Assembly (NCBI GenBank): GCA_020633675.1
Contig: JACKDE010000002.1
Span: forward strand, 930,001 to 994,000
Direction of reading: 5' to 3'
DNA: 64,000 bases
Source of the DNA: Deferribacteres bacterium
Lineage (GTDB): Bacteria > Zhuqueibacterota > Zhuqueibacteria > Zhuqueibacterales > Geothermadaptataceae
Shown here: piece after piece, positions 16,654 to 25,910 of the stretch
Layout of the letters: the number at the start of each line of letters is the position of its first letter
Numbering within the stretch: the first letter of the stretch is position 1
Position numbers and translations under genes: made by a program
The notes under the pieces: generated by a model
Told to the model about the DNA's origin: nothing
Seen by the model: only the letters and a program-made list of their open reading frames with translations
The model's database searches: none

Positions 16654-17235
16654 ATGCCGTGGATCGAGCAAATCCCCGTCAAAAAGGCGAGTGGCCTGCT
16701 CAAACAATTGTTTGATGAAGCGATCGAACGTGCTGGCCGCGTGTGGAATATCGTGCGCATCATGAGCCTGAATCCGCCGGTGATGCAGCACAGCATGGCT
16801 TTTTACGCCACCATCATGAAGGGCAAGTCGCCGCTCAGCCGGGTCCAGCGCGAGCTTCTGGCCGCTGTGGTTTCTGCTGAAGTCAAATGCCATTACTGAA
16901 CGCAGGCACATGCCCATGACCTCCGTGCAGAGGTCGGAAAGCTGATGGTCGACCAGGAAAAAGCTGACCAATATGTGCATGCGGTGGTGAAGGACTGGCG
17001 TTCGGCGCCACTCACCGCAGTGGATCGAGCGCTTTGCCAGTTTGCCGCCAAGCTTACCCGTTTGCCGCAAGCCATCTCGGAAGCAGACATCAATGCCCTG
17101 CGCGAGCAGGGACTTGATGACAGCGCTATCCACGATGCGGTGCAGGTTATCGGCTACTTCAATTACATCACACGCGTTGCGGAAGGGCTGGGCGTGGAAA
17201 ATGAACCTTTTATTCAACCATGGGGGGCGCAGTGA
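16654..17235 (+). CDS. AhpD-like peroxidase-related selenoprotein (CxxU), TGA at 16897 read as selenocysteine
   Basis: A 193-residue protein of the carboxymuconolactone decarboxylase/AhpD superfamily, close to the 'peroxidase-related enzyme' group. One frame is open from ATG 16654 (GGAGGT 6 bp before) to 17235, except for a TGA at 16897-16899. Family marks continue without a shift on both sides: RVQRELLAAVVSAEVKCHY before it, and TQAHAHDLR, VDRALCQFAAKLTR and VGYFNYITRVAEGLGVE after it. With the TGA as Sec the site is C79-H-Y-U82. His86 lies four residues later and Glu67 twelve residues before C79, which reproduces the AhpD relay E-x11-C-x2-C-x3-H. U82 therefore replaces the second, peroxidatic-type cysteine. 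Likely role is thiol-dependent peroxide reduction in the cytosol. A hairpin follows the TGA. No sel genes lie in the window. Confidence 0.88.
16918..16935 (+). promoter_or_regulatory. SECIS-like hairpin inside the selenoprotein gene
   Basis: GACCTC (16918-16923) pairs perfectly with GAGGTC (16930-16935) around the six-base loop CGTGCA, which carries the GU (16925-16926) expected in a bacterial SECIS apical loop. The stem starts 18 nt after the TGA and the GU is 26 nt after it, inside the range known for bacterial SelB-binding hairpins. Confidence 0.75.
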
Positions 17236-17279
17236 AGATGCAGACCGCATTCGCTGGCTGATACCCGATTAACAAGCTG

Positions 17280-17314
17280 CCACGACCTGCTGCAGGCTGT
17301 GGTCCTAATTTTTA
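17280..17314 (+). terminator. Terminator-like hairpin between the selenoprotein and M16 genes
   Basis: CCACGACCTGC pairs with GCAGGCTGTGG (one A/C mismatch, one G-T pair) and is followed by AATTTTTA. The T-run ends 2 bp before the GGAGG of the M16 gene, so the hairpin also lies in that gene's leader and could act as an attenuator. Confidence 0.55.
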
Positions 17315-17324
17315 TGGAGGTTTT

Positions 17325-20147
17325 ATGAAAAAGAGATGTGTCTTTCTACTGACATTCCTGTTTGTTGCTGCTGCCGCGATGGGACAAAAAAAAGCAGCAC
17401 TCAAAATCGACTATGAAAAATACAGGCTGGACAACGGGCTTGAGGTTATTTTGCACAAGGACAAATCGGATCCGATTGTAGCGGTCGCGATTTTGTATCA
17501 TGTTGGCTCTGGCCGCGAAGAAAAAGGCCGCACCGGCTTTGCGCACCTTTTCGAACACATGCTGTTTCAGGAATCGCAACATGTCGGGCAGGATCAGTTT
17601 TTTAAGAAAATACAGGAAGCTGGCGGTACGTTGAATGGCGGCACTTCGTTTGATCGCACGATTTATTTTGAGGTCGTTCCAAATAACGCTTTGGAAATGG
17701 TGATGTGGCTGGAATCGGATCGCATGGGCTACTTGCTCAGCACGGTGACACAGGATGCCTTCGTCAACCAGCAGGATGTTGTGCAGAATGAAAAACGCCA
17801 GCGCGTTGATAACCAACCGTATGGCCATACAAGCTATGTCATCAACAAGTTGCTGTACCCGGAAGAACATCCCTATAACTGGCAGGTGATCGGCTCTTTT
17901 GAAGACTTGAAAAATGCAACCGTTGAAGATGTGCACAAGTTTTTCAAAAAATGGTACGGACCCAATAACGCAACACTTGTGGTCGCCGGTGATTTTGACG
18001 ATGCCCGGACCCGAAAATGGATCGATCAATACTTCGGTGAACTCAAAACCTACAGCGAAGTCAGCGATCCCTCGCCGCGTCCGGTCGCTTTGAGCGCAAC
18101 CAAACGCGCTTATCATGAAGACAATTTTGCCAAATCACCCGAACTCAATATGGTTTTCCCATCTGCGGAAAACTATAGCAAAGATGCTTATGCGCTCGAT
18201 CTGCTGGCCGATTTATTGTCGGATGGCAAGAAAGCGCCGTTGTACAAGGTGTTAGTGGAAGAAAAAAAACTGGCGCCGTCAGCGAACGCTTTTCAGAGCA
18301 GCCTGGAAGTTGCCGGCACGTTTCGCATTCGCGCCCGGGCTTTCCCGAACAAAAATTTGTCCGAAGTCGAACAGGCGATTAAAGAAGCGTTTGCACGCTT
18401 TGAGCAGGAAAAATTCACCGAACGCGACCTCGCCCGCCTCAAAGCGCGCACCGAAACCAATTTTTACAACGGTATTTCGAGCGTACTTGGCAAATCGTTC
18501 CAACTGGCGAACTACAACGAATACGCTGGTTCGCCGGACTTCATCAGTGAAGATATCGCCAACACACTGGCTGTCACTACTGATGATATTTGGCGGGTGT
18601 ATAACAAATACATTAAGGGCCAAAACTACGTGCTGACCAGTTTTGTGCCGAAAGGTCAGGTTGATCTGGTGGCCGAAGGTTCCGAACGATTCCCGGTGGT
18701 GGAAGAGGCGATTGAAAAAGCCGGAGTTGGCGAAGAAGTGATGGAGTCCGAGGCTTTTGAGGCAGATAAACTCGAATCGAGCTTTGACCGCACAGTCGAG
18801 CCGCCTAAAGGCCCCACGCCAGAAATCAGCATTCCCAAAATTTGGAGCCATACCTACGACAATGGCCTGAAAATTTATGGCATCGAGCACCGTGAGCTGC
18901 CACTGGTAGATTATTCGCTGACGCTGCGCGGTGGCATGTTGCTCGACGATCCAGCCAAGGTTGGCGTCGCCAATTTGATGACCGATGTTATGATGGAGGG
19001 CACCAAAAACAAAACGCCGATCGAACTCGAAGAAGCGATCGATGAGTTGGGCTCCCGCATCAACATGTTTACCACCGACGAGTCGATTGTGATCCAGGCC
19101 AACACGTTAAGCTCCAAACTCGCAGAGACCAATGCATTGTTTCAGGAGATTTTGCTCCAGCCTCGCTGGGATGAAAAAGAATTCGAGCGCGTCAAAGAGG
19201 AAGCAATTGAAAACATTAACCGTCGCAAGGTCAGCCCATCGTTCGTTGCAAGTCAGGTGTTTCGCAAGCTGACCTACGGCGCGGATAACATTTTAAGCCA
19301 TTCCACCCTCGGTACACCGGAATCGGTGGCTGCGATCAGCATCGATGATTTGAAAAATTATTACGACAAGAATTTCTCCCCATCAGTGTCGTACATTGCC
19401 ATTGTTGGCAATATTTCCAAAAAAGATGCTGTTTCGACCTTTGCGCCGCTGGCCAAAATATGGGCTGCTAAAAAGGTAGACCTTCCTGACTTGAAGATGC
19501 CGGAACCGGCGAGCAAGCCGCAATTGTATTTTGTCGACGTGCCCGGCGCCAAGCAATCCGAGATTAGAGTCGGTTACCTGGCATTGCCGTACACCCACCC
19601 GGATTATTATGCAGCAACCGTGATGAACTACAAACTTGGTGGCAGCTTTAACGGCAATTTGAACCTGATTTTGCGCGAAGAAAAAGGCTACACCTACGGC
19701 GCGCGCTCGGGCTTTTCCGGCTCTGCCTACCAGGGGCCATTCGTTGCGTCGTCGGCTGTGCGCAGCAATGTGACCTTTGAGTCAATGGAAATTTTCAGAG
19801 ACGAAATCGCAAAATTCCGCGAAGACATTTCGGATGAGGATTTGGCCTTTACCAAAAATGCATTGGTGCAGTCGAACGCCCGCCGTTTCGAAACACTGGG
19901 TGCTTTGCGCGGCATGCTGAACAATATTGCCGAGTACGAATTGCCATTTGATTACATTAAACAAGAAGAGAAGACCATTCTCGATATGACGAAAGTACGC
20001 CACCATGAGCTGGCGCAGAAATATCTCGATCCCAACAAGATGGTCTACCTTGTGGTCGGTGATGCCGCTACCCAGCTCGAGCGCTTGCAGGAACTTGGCT
20101 TGGGTGAGGCGATCATGCTGGATGCCGACGGCAATCCGGTCAGGTAG
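17325..20147 (+). CDS. M16-family zinc protease, two-domain fused (insulinase-like)
   Basis: A 940-residue exported peptidase. A signal peptide covers residues 1-20 (LLTFLFVAAAAMGQ). The N-terminal M16 unit has the inverted zinc motif HLFEH at residues 74-78 in GFAHLFEHMLF, with the downstream VVQNEKRQR helix supplying the distal Glu. The C-terminal half, from about residue 500 (HTYDNGLKIYGIEH), repeats the M16 fold without HxxEH and ends with the GYTYGARSGF substrate-binding segment. This active plus inactive arrangement is normal for about 900-residue bacterial M16 proteins, which degrade peptides in the periplasm. GGAGG lies just ahead of the ATG. Confidence 0.92.
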   Translation: MKKRCVFLLTFLFVAAAAMGQKKAALKIDYEKYRLDNGLEVILHKDKSDPIVAVAILYHVGSGREEKGRTGFAHLFEHMLFQESQHVGQDQFFKKIQEAGGTLNGGTSFDRTIYFEVVPNNALEMVMWLESDRMGYLLSTVTQDAFVNQQDVVQNEKRQRVDNQPYGHTSYVINKLLYPEEHPYNWQVIGSFEDLKNATVEDVHKFFKKWYGPNNATLVVAGDFDDARTRKWIDQYFGELKTYSEVSDPSPRPVALSATKRAYHEDNFAKSPELNMVFPSAENYSKDAYALDLLADLLSDGKKAPLYKVLVEEKKLAPSANAFQSSLEVAGTFRIRARAFPNKNLSEVEQAIKEAFARFEQEKFTERDLARLKARTETNFYNGISSVLGKSFQLANYNEYAGSPDFISEDIANTLAVTTDDIWRVYNKYIKGQNYVLTSFVPKGQVDLVAEGSERFPVVEEAIEKAGVGEEVMESEAFEADKLESSFDRTVEPPKGPTPEISIPKIWSHTYDNGLKIYGIEHRELPLVDYSLTLRGGMLLDDPAKVGVANLMTDVMMEGTKNKTPIELEEAIDELGSRINMFTTDESIVIQANTLSSKLAETNALFQEILLQPRWDEKEFERVKEEAIENINRRKVSPSFVASQVFRKLTYGADNILSHSTLGTPESVAAISIDDLKNYYDKNFSPSVSYIAIVGNISKKDAVSTFAPLAKIWAAKKVDLPDLKMPEPASKPQLYFVDVPGAKQSEIRVGYLALPYTHPDYYAATVMNYKLGGSFNGNLNLILREEKGYTYGARSGFSGSAYQGPFVASSAVRSNVTFESMEIFRDEIAKFREDISDEDLAFTKNALVQSNARRFETLGALRGMLNNIAEYELPFDYIKQEEKTILDMTKVRHHELAQKYLDPNKMVYLVVGDAATQLERLQELGLGEAIMLDADGNPVR

Positions 20148-20183
20148 AGATTTGAAAGTTGAAATTATCGCATCTAAAATCGA

Positions 20184-20249
20184 ACCGCCGAACTCGCAAA
20201 GGCGACATAAATTCTTTATTCCTTTTGTGGGCTCGGCGGTGATTTTTTC
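20184..20249 (+). terminator. Intrinsic terminator after the M16 gene
   Basis: ACCGCCGA (20184-20191) pairs perfectly with TCGGCGGT (20233-20240) and is followed by GATTTTTTCATTTTTTT. The loop is long (41 nt), but stem and T-tracts are strong. It separates the protease from the sulfatase gene. Confidence 0.55.
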
Positions 20250-20273
20250 ATTTTTTTAAGGGAAGTGTATTCA

Positions 20274-21791
20274 ATGCGAAAAGTGGTTTTGTTGATTTTG
20301 TTCGCCGGATTTTTGTCCTGTCAGAAAACAAACGAACGTCCCAATATTGTTTTCATTATGACCGATGACCATGCTGCGCATGCGATCAGCGCGTATGGCA
20401 GCCGGCTCAACCAAACACCCAACATCGACCGGTTGGCTGAAGCCGGCGTTCGATTCAATAACGCTTTTTGCACCAACGCGATTTGCGCACCGAGCCGGGC
20501 GGTGATTTTGTCCGGCAAATACAGCCATCTCAACGGTGTTCGCGATAACCGTGCGCGTTTCGATAGCTCGCAGGTGACGTTCCCGAAATTGCTGCAGCAG
20601 GTCGGGTACCAGACTGCGATGATCGGCAAGTGGCACCTGAAAAGCGCGCCGACCGGATTTGACTACTGGAGTGTACTGCCTGGGCAGGGGCACTACTACA
20701 ATCCGGATTTTATCGAAATGGGCGAGCGTAAGCGCGTGCCGGGCTATGTGACCGATCTGATTACCGATTTCAGTATCGATTGGCTGGAAAAACGCGATAA
20801 AGACAAGCCGTTTTTGCTCATGTATCAGCACAAGGCGCCGCATCGCAACTGGATGCCCAGCCCTGAGCATCTTACAATGTACGATGACACCGAATTCCCG
20901 TTGCCGCCAACTTTCGATGATGACTATGCTACCCGCAGCGCTGCCGCACGTGAACAGGAAATGACGGTAGAAAATCATTTTTATGATGATTGGGACATGA
21001 AGCTAAACGGCCCGATTGGCGAGGGCAACCTGATCGGCAATGCATGGGGAGGCGTGCTCGAGCGCATGGATGAGCAGCAGCGTGCGGCATGGCAGGCAGC
21101 CTATAATCCGAAAAATGCCGCTTTCCGTGCAGCAAACCTTTCGGGGCAGGCGCTGAAGGAATGGAAGTATCAACGCTACATGCAGGATTACCTGGCTACC
21201 ATCGCCTCTGTCGACGAAAACATCGGTCGCTTGCTGGACTATCTCGATGCCAACGGGCTGGCCGAAAATACCCTGATCGTCTACACATCGGATCAGGGCT
21301 TTTTTCTGGGAGACCACGGCTGGTTCGACAAGCGTTTTATGTACGAAGAAGCGCTGCGCATGCCTTTGATAATGCGCTATCCAAAGGCGATTGCTCCCGG
21401 CTCAGTGAACGAAGATATTGTGCTGAATCTCGACTTCGCGCCGACGTTTCTCGATTTTGCCGGCGTATCCGCTCCCGAAGCGATGCAGGGACATTCGCTG
21501 CGGCCCTTGCTGGCGGACGGCAAGCAGGCTGACTGGCGCACTTCGATGTACTACCACTATTTTGAGTTCCCGGCTGTGCACCAGGTCAAGCGCCATTACG
21601 GTGTGCGCACGCACGATTTCAAGCTGATCCATTTTTATAATGACATTGATGCCTGGGAGTTGTTCGATTTGCGCAACGATCCGTACGAGCTTAAGAATGT
21701 GTACGATGACCCGGCTTATGCTGAAACCGTGCAGGAACTGAAAGCCGAGCTCAGCAAATTGCGCGGACAATACCGTGATAATGAAGGTTGA
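20274..21791 (+). CDS. Sulfatase, type I (formylglycine-dependent), predicted lipoprotein
   Basis: A 505-residue alkaline-phosphatase-superfamily sulfatase. The ATG at 20274 has GGGAAG 8 bp upstream; an in-frame GTG at 20265 overlaps the RBS and is less likely. The short signal ends in a Cys (AGFLSC, residue 16) that may be lipidated. Metal and active-site motifs are NIVFIMTDD, the formylglycine site C71 in CAPSRAVILSGK, GKWHL, and YTSDQGFFLGDHGWFDK. These mark an aryl/carbohydrate sulfatase; the substrate is probably a sulfated polysaccharide or sugar, as in related S1 families. The maturation enzyme is encoded next, 37 bp downstream. Confidence 0.93.
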   Translation: MRKVVLLILFAGFLSCQKTNERPNIVFIMTDDHAAHAISAYGSRLNQTPNIDRLAEAGVRFNNAFCTNAICAPSRAVILSGKYSHLNGVRDNRARFDSSQVTFPKLLQQVGYQTAMIGKWHLKSAPTGFDYWSVLPGQGHYYNPDFIEMGERKRVPGYVTDLITDFSIDWLEKRDKDKPFLLMYQHKAPHRNWMPSPEHLTMYDDTEFPLPPTFDDDYATRSAAAREQEMTVENHFYDDWDMKLNGPIGEGNLIGNAWGGVLERMDEQQRAAWQAAYNPKNAAFRAANLSGQALKEWKYQRYMQDYLATIASVDENIGRLLDYLDANGLAENTLIVYTSDQGFFLGDHGWFDKRFMYEEALRMPLIMRYPKAIAPGSVNEDIVLNLDFAPTFLDFAGVSAPEAMQGHSLRPLLADGKQADWRTSMYYHYFEFPAVHQVKRHYGVRTHDFKLIHFYNDIDAWELFDLRNDPYELKNVYDDPAYAETVQELKAELSKLRGQYRDNEG

Positions 21792-21828
21792 TGCAGCTAA
21801 AGTGGGTGATTGAAAGGATTGTAAAGAG

Positions 21829-22761
21829 ATGAATAGAATTTCTGACGCGTGGCGGTTTTTGAACTCAACACTGTTGTTTATTTTTTTGGCTATGAACTTT
21901 TTCGCCTGTCAGGATGCAGGCTCCGGCAATTTCGCGGAGACCATCGAGGTTCCTGCCGGTCTGCAAATCCCCCCAGGCATGATCTACATCCCCGGTGGTG
22001 AAACCGAAATCGGTACTGAAAATGGCATGCCGGATGAACGGCCGGTTTTTACAGTCGAGATAACCGCCTTTTTTATCGATAAGCACCCGGTGACGGTGGC
22101 GCAGTTTCGTGAATTTGTGGAAGCTACGGGCTTTGTCACCGAAGCCGAGAAATTTGGTAATGCCGGCGTGCTCAATCCCGATACCCACACCTGGGAGCTG
22201 CGCGACGGCGCGACCTGGCACCACCCGCGCGGCCCGAAACTTCCCGCTGCCCCTGATGATCATCCGGTCACGCAAGTCTCATGGCGCGATGCAGTGGCCT
22301 ATTGCGAGTGGGCGGGCAAACGTTTGCCAACTGAAGCAGAATGGGAGCACGCCGCGCGTTTTGGTCACAGCGCGCAGGACCGCTTTGCCTGGGGCGATGA
22401 GATCGTCGAAAACGATCAACTCAAAGCCAATTTCTGGCAGGGGCGTTTCCCTGTGCACAATGAAGGGATCGATGGCTATTTGCTGACTTCGCCGGTGGGC
22501 GCATTCGGTGAAAATGTGCTCGGCCTGACAGACATGGGCGGCAATGTCTGGGAATGGACAGCCGACTGGTACCGGCCGTACACATTTCGCAATCAGCCAT
22601 TTGAGCCGGATTCTACCAGCGAAAAAGCCCAGCGTGGCGGCTCTTTTCTATGCGATCCGAATGTCTGCTTCGGCTTCCGGGTAACTTCCCGTTCACATTC
22701 GACGCCGGAAACCTCGCTTATGCATGTCGGCTTTCGGCCTGTGATGGATATCCCGAAATAA
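21829..22761 (+). CDS. Formylglycine-generating enzyme (SUMF1/FGE) with export signal
   Basis: A 310-residue FGE-sulfatase-domain protein. It opens with IPPGMIYIPGGETEIGTE and contains RLPTEAEWEHAARFG, GGNVWEWTADWY and RGGSFLCDPNVCFGFR. C275 and C280 match the two active-site cysteines of true aerobic FGE, so this is not merely an FGE-fold protein. It would oxidise the CxPSR cysteine of the neighbouring sulfatase. The N terminus has a hydrophobic segment ending in a lipobox-like FFAC (C27), which predicts export as a lipoprotein. Bacterial FGEs are usually cytosolic, so this is odd. It is probably co-transcribed with the sulfatase and ends 5 bp from the convergent TPR gene. Confidence 0.88.
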   Translation: MNRISDAWRFLNSTLLFIFLAMNFFACQDAGSGNFAETIEVPAGLQIPPGMIYIPGGETEIGTENGMPDERPVFTVEITAFFIDKHPVTVAQFREFVEATGFVTEAEKFGNAGVLNPDTHTWELRDGATWHHPRGPKLPAAPDDHPVTQVSWRDAVAYCEWAGKRLPTEAEWEHAARFGHSAQDRFAWGDEIVENDQLKANFWQGRFPVHNEGIDGYLLTSPVGAFGENVLGLTDMGGNVWEWTADWYRPYTFRNQPFEPDSTSEKAQRGGSFLCDPNVCFGFRVTSRSHSTPETSLMHVGFRPVMDIPK

Positions 22762-22766
22762 AGCCG

Positions 22767-25700
22767 CTATTTTCCCGCCAATTGATGGCAAACCCTTACC
22801 ACATCCCGCAACATGGCCAGGCGCGCATTGTATTGGTGCGCGCTTTCGAGCCTTTGTATTTGTGAACGGTCGCCGGTCAACTGGGCGACTGTCCAGTGCG
22901 CGGCCACATCATCGCGGTTGCGTTCGGAAAGCTGTTGCACCAGCTTACTCGCCAGCTTTTGCTCACCATACTCCTGTAAAGTGCGAATGCCGAAATAGTC
23001 GCTACTGCCCCACATCGTACCGTGCGTTGATGTATACTCACGTACTGCTTTCAGCGATTCCTGCGCCCAATTCTTGCGTCCCATTTTCGTAAAACAGAGA
23101 CTTGCCAAATAGTTTTGTAAGCGAAAGTCCGGTGCGTACGGTTCGCCGCTTCCGAGATGTTCCGGGTAGGCTTTGGATTGCTCCAGGTAGGTCACTGCTT
23201 CCTGCCACCTGTTTTTTGCGATCATTTGCAAAGCCAGGTAGACATTGGTGCGCAGATACAGGTCGTGGGCTTCCCACGAGCCTTCGTAAGGCAAAACCCG
23301 CGCTTTTTGCAAAACACGCAGACAGGCCTGGTATTCGCCACTGTTGAAGAGCGCGCCGGCATAATCCATGGTCAGCACAATTTGCTGTGGAAATTTCTTG
23401 CTCGCTTCCTGCGCTAATTTGAGCGCCATCTCGCTGTTCTGCTGCGATTTGTAGTGGTCGATCAAGAAATGCCAGCTGCGCCAGCTGTTTTGATCGATCA
23501 GCAGAGCCTGTTGCAAGTCGGCAAGCACCAGTTCCGCTGCGCCATGGCTGCGCAATTGCGCGCGGGTGAGATAAAATGGCGCGTAATCCGGCTTCCTGCA
23601 GGAATCGAGCAGGCTCAGGGCTTGCTCGATCCGCCCCTTCGCAGCCAGCAAGGTTCCCAAATAATATTTCGGCTGCCAGGCATCGGGCCGCAGCGATACA
23701 GCCCATTCCAGCACAGCAATCGATTCTTCCCGGAAAGGAAAGATAAGTTTGGGTGACTGTGCTAAAGCTTTGTCGAGCTGGGACGCAGCTTTGTCCGAAT
23801 CGCTGTTGCGCAGGATAAAGGCATGCCAGAGCGAAATCATCGCATGCGCCGGCGCGTGCGTCAACACAGTGGCGGCTTCACCCTCCAGCCCCATTTGGTG
23901 ATAGCGAATCGCCATTTCCAGATAGGTCTCATGCGGCAACTCGTGCCGGATGAGCGACTTGAATTCGTGCAATCTGTCCGGGGTGGTTTCCAGTAAAAAT
24001 TGTTCGAATCGTACAAAATGGTGCAAAGGATCGAGCTCGTCGATGGCTTGCAATGTAGCCTGTGCGTCATCGTTACGGCCCAATTTGCGTTGCGCGATAG
24101 CCTGTACCTCGAGCGCATTGAGATTGTATCGATTGAAACCGATTGCGCGCCGGGCATATTCCAGTGCGAGAGTCAGGCTGTTTTCTTGCAAAAAAATCTC
24201 AGCCATCTGGCAATAGGCATTGGAGCGGTGCGCCAGCGAGCGCGCTGCCCAGCCTAACGCTTCCTTGGCATCGGTCAGCCGGCCGAGACGGCGCGCGATC
24301 ACGCCATAGGCATAATTTGCATCGGGGTCGTACATTTGCAGGCTGAGAGCATTGGAAGCCAAAGTCAGGGCTTTTTCATTTTCGCCGCGACGGGTGAGCA
24401 AAAGCGCCAGACGCGTCATGGCGCGTACATGGTTTTTATCGCGCTGCAAGCAGGCACTGTAATTTTCGAATGCACGTTCAAATTCGCGCTGCTTTTCGTG
24501 AAATTCGCCTGCAAGATAAAGTCCTTCCGCCGTGCTTTCGTCAATCGGGCGGTACTGAATGGGACGGTGGATATCATTGGCTGAGTTGTCGTTGGTGAAA
24601 TAGCGTTCGTTGCCAACCAGCACTTCAAGGCGTCCTGCCGTTTGCGGCAACGAAAAATTGCCGACATACACAGCCATCGGCGCCAGGGAAAGCCATTCGC
24701 GGTGTAGCGGCGCACCTTCGAACTGCACGACCAACTCCTGTTCGATTTTCTGCAATGCATTCAGGCGCACACGCAGGGTATCGCCATCCTGCCAGATGTT
24801 TGCGGCAGCCTCGGGGGTGGCCATGCTCAGGCCGCCGAGCTTTTTGAACGGAAACCAGATTTCGCGCCAGGCATCGCCGCGATAGGGCTGGAAAAATTCG
24901 TGATCGACCTGTGAAAAAAGCCGGCCAGCCTGCGGCTCGGAATACTGGCCCTTTTTATCAGTCAACAAATCTTCCCAAATGCCACCATCACGATGCAGCG
25001 ACCATATCCACATTTTTTGTCCTGGCACATCGTCATAGCGTGCCCAGTGACCGGAGCCGAATTCGAGATCATGCCAGTATCCGGCAAAAAAGGGCTCGTA
25101 TTCACCAAAAATAAAATGCGATTTGCTGCCGCCAATATCGTTGTTTTTATACCAGCTGATATCCCTTCCGCTTTCATCCAATGGCCACGGTGCGTTGGCG
25201 ATGTCGAAGCTGTGCGGCACCACATAGTGGCCGGGATAAAAATAGTGCAAATCTTCGCGGGCAGCGAGTGCGGCGGTAATCCATGTGTAGTAAGATTGAT
25301 CAAATGGTGTGGGATTGTACCACATCGCATTGGTTTCGAACCAGGCTTTGTCGGCCGGCAGGGTGATCGCAACAGACCAGCGTGTGCGCGACGCCCAGTC
25401 CGGCGCCCCAATGTAGCAAACCACACTGCCATCGTCATTTTTGCGCAGCAAATAATCGACTGGCGTGGCGGTGGTGGGGGTGTGACCGATAATGCCAAAA
25501 TTGAATTCGATACCGCCGGAACTCCACGGCCCGCGCAGCGAAATACGGCGGAATTTAAGGACATCGTTTTGATAGATGAACTCGTGGCCGGTCGATTTTT
25601 CAACTGCACCGAAAACCTTGCCACCGACCTGCGGCAGCACCGAAAGGCGAATGTGATCGTTTTCGAGCTCGACCACCTGCCAGTTTTGTGGCGCACCCTG

Positions 25701-25910
25701 CTCGCTATAGCCATCAAAGGCGAAATAGGGGTAAATGACCGGTTTGCGCGTCAGGTTGGGCACCGGATCTGGATCGGAAAAAGGATAGGTTTTGATCGAG
25801 CGGGTCTGCTCTGTGATGCTGGCTTGCTGTGCGAAAAGAGCAGTTGTGCTGCAGCAAAACACAATCACTGCGCAAAATTTTGGTAGACGAAAAAGTATAG
25901 AGTTTGACAT
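22767..25910 (-). CDS. DUF5107 domain and TPR-repeat protein, exported
   Basis: A 1047-residue protein. The ATG at 25910 is chosen over 25952 because GAGGGTGG lies just ahead of it and a signal peptide follows (cut after residue 27, LFAQ). Residues about 45-390 form a DUF5107-type beta-sandwich resembling galactose-mutarotase-like carbohydrate-binding folds (VLPQVGGKVFGAVEKSTGHEF, GGIEFNFGIIGHTPTT). From about 450 to the end there are a dozen or more TPR helical pairs (for example ENYSACLQRDKNHVRAMTRL). The same two-part layout is known from Bacteroidota proteins near carbohydrate genes; biochemical function is not known. The adjacent sulfatase/FGE pair suggests a role in glycan use. Confidence 0.82.
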   Translation of the reverse strand: MSNSILFRLPKFCAVIVFCCSTTALFAQQASITEQTRSIKTYPFSDPDPVPNLTRKPVIYPYFAFDGYSEQGAPQNWQVVELENDHIRLSVLPQVGGKVFGAVEKSTGHEFIYQNDVLKFRRISLRGPWSSGGIEFNFGIIGHTPTTATPVDYLLRKNDDGSVVCYIGAPDWASRTRWSVAITLPADKAWFETNAMWYNPTPFDQSYYTWITAALAAREDLHYFYPGHYVVPHSFDIANAPWPLDESGRDISWYKNNDIGGSKSHFIFGEYEPFFAGYWHDLEFGSGHWARYDDVPGQKMWIWSLHRDGGIWEDLLTDKKGQYSEPQAGRLFSQVDHEFFQPYRGDAWREIWFPFKKLGGLSMATPEAAANIWQDGDTLRVRLNALQKIEQELVVQFEGAPLHREWLSLAPMAVYVGNFSLPQTAGRLEVLVGNERYFTNDNSANDIHRPIQYRPIDESTAEGLYLAGEFHEKQREFERAFENYSACLQRDKNHVRAMTRLALLLTRRGENEKALTLASNALSLQMYDPDANYAYGVIARRLGRLTDAKEALGWAARSLAHRSNAYCQMAEIFLQENSLTLALEYARRAIGFNRYNLNALEVQAIAQRKLGRNDDAQATLQAIDELDPLHHFVRFEQFLLETTPDRLHEFKSLIRHELPHETYLEMAIRYHQMGLEGEAATVLTHAPAHAMISLWHAFILRNSDSDKAASQLDKALAQSPKLIFPFREESIAVLEWAVSLRPDAWQPKYYLGTLLAAKGRIEQALSLLDSCRKPDYAPFYLTRAQLRSHGAAELVLADLQQALLIDQNSWRSWHFLIDHYKSQQNSEMALKLAQEASKKFPQQIVLTMDYAGALFNSGEYQACLRVLQKARVLPYEGSWEAHDLYLRTNVYLALQMIAKNRWQEAVTYLEQSKAYPEHLGSGEPYAPDFRLQNYLASLCFTKMGRKNWAQESLKAVREYTSTHGTMWGSSDYFGIRTLQEYGEQKLASKLVQQLSERNRDDVAAHWTVAQLTGDRSQIQRLESAHQYNARLAMLRDVVRVCHQLAGK

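Noticed and set aside
16609..16899. The upstream selenoprotein fragment as a complete short gene ending at TGA
   Set aside because: The family continues in the same frame beyond the TGA with conserved active-site residues, so a selenocysteine codon fits better than a stop.
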